NCBI GenBank assembly: GCA_026545225.1 | Contig: CM048845.1 | Location: 59,276,033 to 59,340,032, forward strand | Length of the DNA: 64,000 nucleotides | Origin: Cornus controversa | Lineage: Eukaryota > Streptophyta > Magnoliopsida > Cornales > Cornaceae | Reading direction: 5' to 3' | In this document: positions 59,777 to 64,000 of the stretch, piece by piece | How the letters are laid out: each line of letters opens with the position of its first letter | Numbering within the stretch: position 1 is the first letter of the stretch | Made by a program: the position numbers and the translations under genes | The notes under the pieces: model-generated | Database searches by the model: none | Seen by the model: the letters and a program-made list of their open reading frames with translations, nothing else | What the model was told of the DNA's origin: nothing

Positions 59777-61217
59777 TGTGGTGTCAATTTTACTTAACCA
59801 CTCGCAATAGAACGAGTCCTCTTAGGACAGGGCTATCTAGAGGGTGTCGAACCTCAAGGACTTGCAAGGTTGAATTATTATACTACTTAGTCTTTAAATT
59901 AATTTTAAAATAATTGGAAAAGAGAGTTGATGGTTGATCCTTAATTTAACTAAGAAATTAAAGCTATTTGCAAATTTATTTATGAAATTTAATCAGGAAA
60001 ATAGGGTCCTGGGAATTGACTTAATCACTAACCTTCTAACAATGACAACTGTATTAATTTGGGACGTCTAATCTATGCATTCAGAAAAGAATGGCTACAA
60101 GCCCAATTCAATTATATCAAGATAATTCGTTCAACATACAATTAAGCATAACTTGTCTTCGCTTAGCATGACATATACATCTGACTAACTAATGATGTGA
60201 TAGCCCATCTTCGCTTAGTACGAATTATCAAAACTCTAAATTGAACGATTAGTGAAAACTATTGTATAATCGGTCTTAACAAAATCACAAAAGTTGAAAA
60301 GAACCAAACCCTAATAACTGCAAATTACGTTTATTCTACAAGAACAAGAGTACATATGCAATGAAATAATCCATTCAATATAAACCAACAACACAACTAT
60401 TGTTTATATCTTGGTTATACAATCAATGCACAAATCAAATCATCCCCAAATTAATATACATTTTACAACATTAAAATACAGGTTAGGGTTACATCACTTC
60501 CCCAGAATGGTGTTTAGCCGCTTATGATCGGAGGTCCAGGCTTGAATAATGATGAAATTGCCATCTTTTCGCCTGTAATCGTCACGAATCGCCCATGTAT
60601 ATCTCTCGATGTTTCTCTGAATATCAAACACCCTAGTTTTCTCTCTTTTCTTTTGCAAAGCCAGCACAAACGGGACACTTGGCCTCCCAAAGTAGCACCT
60701 ACGCTTATGAAAGTGGCACCTGCGCTCGTAAAAGTGGCACCTGCGCAAATGAGGCAGAAAGATGATGTAAACGTCCGTTTTAAAAAAATTTTGTGAAATA
60801 TGAAAATGTTCATAATTGAGTTTTTGTCATTCTTTATGAAGTTTGGGCCACTTTGACAGTCGAGTATGGAGTTATGGTCTGAATACCAAAACGGGTCCAG
60901 AACTTTCTAGGCCTGAATTGGCCTAGTCTTCAATGTGAATAAGCCCATGCTCCTTTTCTTCATTTAAATTCATTTCGAACCCACTTCTTCAGTCCATTTA
61001 ATTTGGATCTTTAATATAAATATATCTCATGGGTTAAGCTTCAGCTTCCTACAAAAATAGTACCATCTGTAGCCACACTGCACCATTTTTAATCAGAATT
61101 ACCCTTAGTCACCTGAAATCATAAAAAGATTAAAATTATTAATAAAAATATTAAATAAATATTACTAAAACACTAATTCATATAATTTTAGGGGCATTTA
61201 ATGCGCACTTACCAGGG
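59777..61217 (-). repeat. 5' LTR of Athila element 2
   Basis: Starts TGTGGTGTCAATTTTAC and follows the left LTR throughout its length, ending near 61214-61217 just before the CGTGA target copy. The exact outer end is uncertain by three bases. Confidence 0.88.
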
Positions 61218-61271
61218 CGTGACACATTTACTATACTTCTCATAAACTATGTTAATTAGGTTACTAATGTT

Positions 61272-61416
61272 AACCCCAAGGGGGTTGGCTCAAGTGGATA
61301 AAGAATTTGGCCCTAGTGCATCGTAAGTATTAGGTCTAAGGATTAAGTCCTCTTGGGTATGTCACCCACTCGTGTCTTCTTGCTATTGCTGCAGTAGCCC
61401 TTGCATTTCAAAATTG
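61272..61416 (+). mobile_element. SINE-like, tRNA-derived sequence
   Basis: The head GGGGTTGGCTCAAGTGG fits an A box (TGGCTCAAGTGG), and GGATTAAGTCC near 61339 is a worn B box. Layout resembles plant Au-type SINEs. No target duplication was recognised, and the right end is cut into by the hAT-like element or its target. Confidence 0.5.
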
Positions 61417-61424
61417 AAGAGATG

Positions 61425-62139
61425 CAGGGCTGGCTTTGGGCCTAGGCGGCCCAGGCGGTCGCCTAGGGCCCCCAAATTTGGAGGGCCCCTAATTTTTATC
61501 CAACCTATACTACTAGACCTTATTTTTAAAAAAATACTACTGAGCCTCTTTTGAAAGAAATACCAACGGGTCTCTTAAAAAAAATACTATTGGGCCTCAT
61601 TTAAAACTACAAGGCCTCATTTAAAAAAAAATATTGTTACTAACTATTGCTGATAGAGGGTACTGGGCCTCATTTAAATTTTTTTTTTCTAGTTCAATTA
61701 CTCTATGCACATTTTCTTTTGTTTTTTATTTATTTCTTATTCTTTCCTCACAGGTCACAACTTGTTTCTTCTTCTTTCTTCATGCCAGCACTCAGTAACA
61801 AGTTTTTCCTCTCATTTTTCTTCTTCTTTCTTTACGACAGTAGCAAGCAACTTGTTTTCTGTCATTTTTTCTCTTCTTTCTTCACTTTAATTGATAATTT
61901 TGTAGCTCAAAATGCAAGACGATCACATTTACTTTGATATGAAGTTCAATTTTGATTTTTGTGACTAAGGTGTGTTGAATATTTTCTTTTAATTTTTTTA
62001 TGTGAACTTGATCAATTTTTTTTCAAAATTTTGCACTCCTGTAAAGTTTATGTGCATGTGAAACTTTATGTATAAATGACTCCTTGTTGAAAGTCCGCGT
62101 AGGGCCTCTCAAATTTTTTGAAATCTCATGACCGCCCTG
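61425..62139. mobile_element. hAT-like non-autonomous DNA transposon
   Basis: A 715-bp insert with a perfect 8-bp target duplication AAGAGATG (61417-61424 and 62140-62147). Ends are inverted: CAGGGCTGGCTTTGGG at the left and the complement of CAGGGCGGTCATGAG at the right. The 8-bp duplication and CAGGG ends fit hAT. The interior (repeated GGCCTCATTTAAA phrases, CT-rich stretch near 61740-61890) has no transposase. The 96-codon frame in it is low-complexity Phe/Ser. Confidence 0.88.
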
Positions 62140-63206
62140 AAGAGATGGGATGGTTAAGAGTGTGTACGTATCAATTTATAAACCATAATCTAGTAAATTA
62201 GCTGTTAAGATTAAATCTAATGAATGGCATAGATAAACTTTCTAAAATAATCCTACAAAATATCTAATATATTTAGACACTTCTCCTTATCTCCATAATT
62301 ATCTACAATGTAGCCCATTAAACACCGCAAGACAATATGTTATTTTGAACTTTTTAGATAGCCTATATAAATGTACACTTCTGTAAAAGATTCTAGATAC
62401 ATGTGACACCTAAACGTGCTATACAAGTATACAACACGCTATGAATTCATGCAGTTTTCACGTATGCACTTGAAGAATGCTCGGTTGACCGTTTGACACT
62501 TGTTGCGATATAAATGTATTACAATGAGCTTGCCAAAATCGTGGACATTTCTCAATATTGTTATATTGTAATCTAATTGCAATAGCTTTCTTTTATTTTT
62601 AGAAAAATACATTAGTTTTAAAAGAATACTGACCTTTTCTGTCAATAAAGGCGTTGTTGACCACTATAACTGTGGTTGTGAATTAAAGTAATATCTACTC
62701 TATTCTATTTTTTAATATTAAAATCAATAACTACCCTTACCATTAAATTGATGATAAGTCATATTAAAAAAAAATCTTGGCAATATTAGATTTTTGTGGT
62801 TGATCTAAACAAAATTACTTTAAAGTGATTAAAAATTAGAAAAAAAAGATAAATACTCATCAAACTTAAAACTTAAATGCGAGTAAGTGACCATTTAAAA
62901 TTTATTCTTTAAAATGCCTTTCTTATTATAAATTATTTTATTATTAGACAGATCTACATTTTCACATTATAAAAAAATTCCTAAAATAATTGGCTTGGCT
63001 TGTAATAAAATAGAAAGTTGGCGTCGAGGGTGTAGATGGTGGTCTACCGGTGGAGATAGTTTGACGATTTCACTTTGCATCAATGGACGCAGAGAGTGAA
63101 AGGCATTGCAGAATTTAGAGAGAGGAAGTGGTGTTCTAGAGAGAGGAGTGTAAATTTGTCCAATTATAAAATAGTTCATGGCAAGAAGGACATTTTATGG
63201 AATAAA

Positions 63207-63340
63207 TCACAAATGGTCACATATAAGTATTTAACTTCTAACTTTGGTTCACATATGGTCACATATAAATATTTAACTTCTAACTTTGGTTCACATATGG
63301 CCACATATAGGCATTTAACTTCTAACTTTGGTGACTATTC
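63207..63340 (+). repeat. 43-bp tandem repeat, three units
   Basis: ATGGTCACATATAAGTATTT followed by AACTTCTAACTTTGGTTCAC occurs three times. The open frame through it (MVTYKYLTSNFGSH repeated) translates the repeat because a unit of 42 bp keeps frame; I do not regard it as a gene. Confidence 0.88.
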
Positions 63341-63424
63341 ATATTTTCTTTACTTTATGGTCACCTTAGAGCAATTATGTTTAACTGGTCACTAAAATCT
63401 AATTTTTCCAAAAACCATTCTCTT

Positions 63425-63810
63425 CATATTCAATTTTTGCTATTTAATGTTTGATAACATTTATGTTTATGCATTTAATGTTTGCTATTTCATTTATAAG
63501 CGTTTGTACTTTGCGTTAATTTTTGTAAATCTATGAAAACAGAATCAAAGTTTGGTAACCAACATTTATTTCTTGAATTTTAATATTAAAATCAATAACC
63601 ACCCTTAACATTAAATTGATGAGCAAGTCATATTAAAAAAAAAATCTCTCTCACATTCAAAATTAATATTTGCTATCTAATGTTTGGTAACATTTATGTT
63701 TATGCCTTTAATGTTTGCTATTCTATCTATGGGCGTTTGTGTTTATTTTGTAATTTTTTGAAAACAGAATTAAAGTTTGGTAACGTACATTTATTTTTTG
63801 AATTTTTTAA
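63425..63810 (+). repeat. Tandem duplication of about 235 bp
   Basis: TTTAATGTTTGCTATT, GGGCGTTTGT/AAGCGTTTGT and GAAAACAGAATYAAAGTTTGGTAAC recur in the same order in both halves. The linking piece ATTAAAATCAATAACYACCCTTA also occurs near 62720, so at least three copies of that part exist. The copies have diverged. Confidence 0.8.
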
Positions 63811-64000
63811 ATACTAAATCAAAAATAGTTAGTCAAGCTTCAAACTTTGTAAATATCCATTTTGAATTTATAAGTTGGTTGATTCTTTAAAAGTATAGGG
63901 CCAAACAAGTTAATTAAACTTTAATCAAGATCAACTCAATTAAAAATATGTTTAGCACTAGTGTTGGTGAAATTGTAACATAGAGTTTATAAATATTCTT

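Larger units (their letters stand above)
50242..61217 (-). mobile_element. Athila-type Ty3/gypsy retrotransposon 2 (broken), with nested LTR
   Basis: Parts in element order (minus strand): 5' LTR (59777 to about 61217), tRNA-Asp primer site (59751-59768), gag (about 59458-57700), a protease-like region (about 57500-56730), a 3' non-coding region interrupted by element D, purine tract (51671-51681) and 3' LTR (50242-51670). Target duplication CATGA / CGTGA at 50237-50241 and 61218-61222 (GGGCATGA / GGGCGTGA if three more bases are counted). I did not recognise reverse transcriptase, RNase H or integrase, so it could not have moved on its own in this form. Broken, with roughly ten interruptions. 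In the first 115 bp the LTRs differ at about 8 sites (7 percent), an age of perhaps two to three million years. Confidence 0.88.
62148..64000. other. Gene-free AT-rich DNA with local duplications
   Basis: No exon or RNA gene recognised. It holds a 43-bp triplet array (63207-63340) and a dispersed duplication of about 235 bp (63425-63575 against 63660-63810). Confidence 0.45.

Noticed and set aside
63075-63395. Frame of 106 codons with three MVTYKYLTSNFGSH units
   Set aside because: The repeat unit happens to be a multiple of three; DNA identity between units is as high at silent as at other sites.

Overview
This window looks like nuclear DNA of a flowering plant, most likely a eudicot. It is AT-rich, its genes have introns with GT-AG borders, it holds a plant microRNA319 hairpin, and it is crowded with plant transposons (Athila-group and other LTR elements, tRNA-derived SINEs, Tourist-like, Stowaway-like, hAT-like and Mutator-like elements). 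No prokaryotic gene, rRNA gene or CRISPR array was seen. All calls were made by eye; no alignment or search was run.

Layout. (1) 0.5-11.5 kb, minus strand: a decayed host gene of the peptidase C45 / acyl-CoA:6-aminopenicillanate acyltransferase family. One of its introns holds a long LTR element (2272-10298), which itself holds a second LTR (4460-8434); both have perfect 5-bp target duplications. A third, short LTR sits in exon 1. (2) 11.5-20 kb: gene-poor DNA with a SINE, a small Tourist-like MITE, minisatellites and a TRIM-like pair of direct repeats. (3) 20.37-20.57 kb, minus strand: a MIR319 precursor with a TATA box upstream. (4) 21-29 kb: gene-poor, with an RTE-type LINE relic, a Stowaway-like MITE, and a solo LTR inside an older inverted-repeat element. 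(5) 29.2-35.8 kb, minus strand: an apparently intact six-exon gene for V-ATPase subunit E (229 aa). A 1.2-kb Mutator-like insertion lies only a few bases inside its second intron. (6) 37-47 kb: a broken Athila-type element on the minus strand. (7) 47-61.2 kb: pieces of long LTRs, then a second Athila-type element (50242-61217) inserted two bases before the end of an older LTR; it carries another LTR (51762-54811) inside it. (8) 61.2-64 kb: a SINE-like sequence, a hAT-like element with an 8-bp duplication, and local tandem duplications.

Only two loci look functional: the V-ATPase subunit E gene and MIR319. The proton pump subunit is a housekeeping function, and miR319 is known to restrain TCP transcription factors in leaf development. 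Nothing suggests that the two are linked in function. The rest is a layered record of insertions, and the target duplications give their order. I found no clearly new gene system. The most notable items are the nested insertions in the C45 pseudogene, the transposon beside the V-ATPase splice site, the 16-bp palindrome clusters in one Athila element, and the fast-changing minisatellites found at the same place in several related LTRs.
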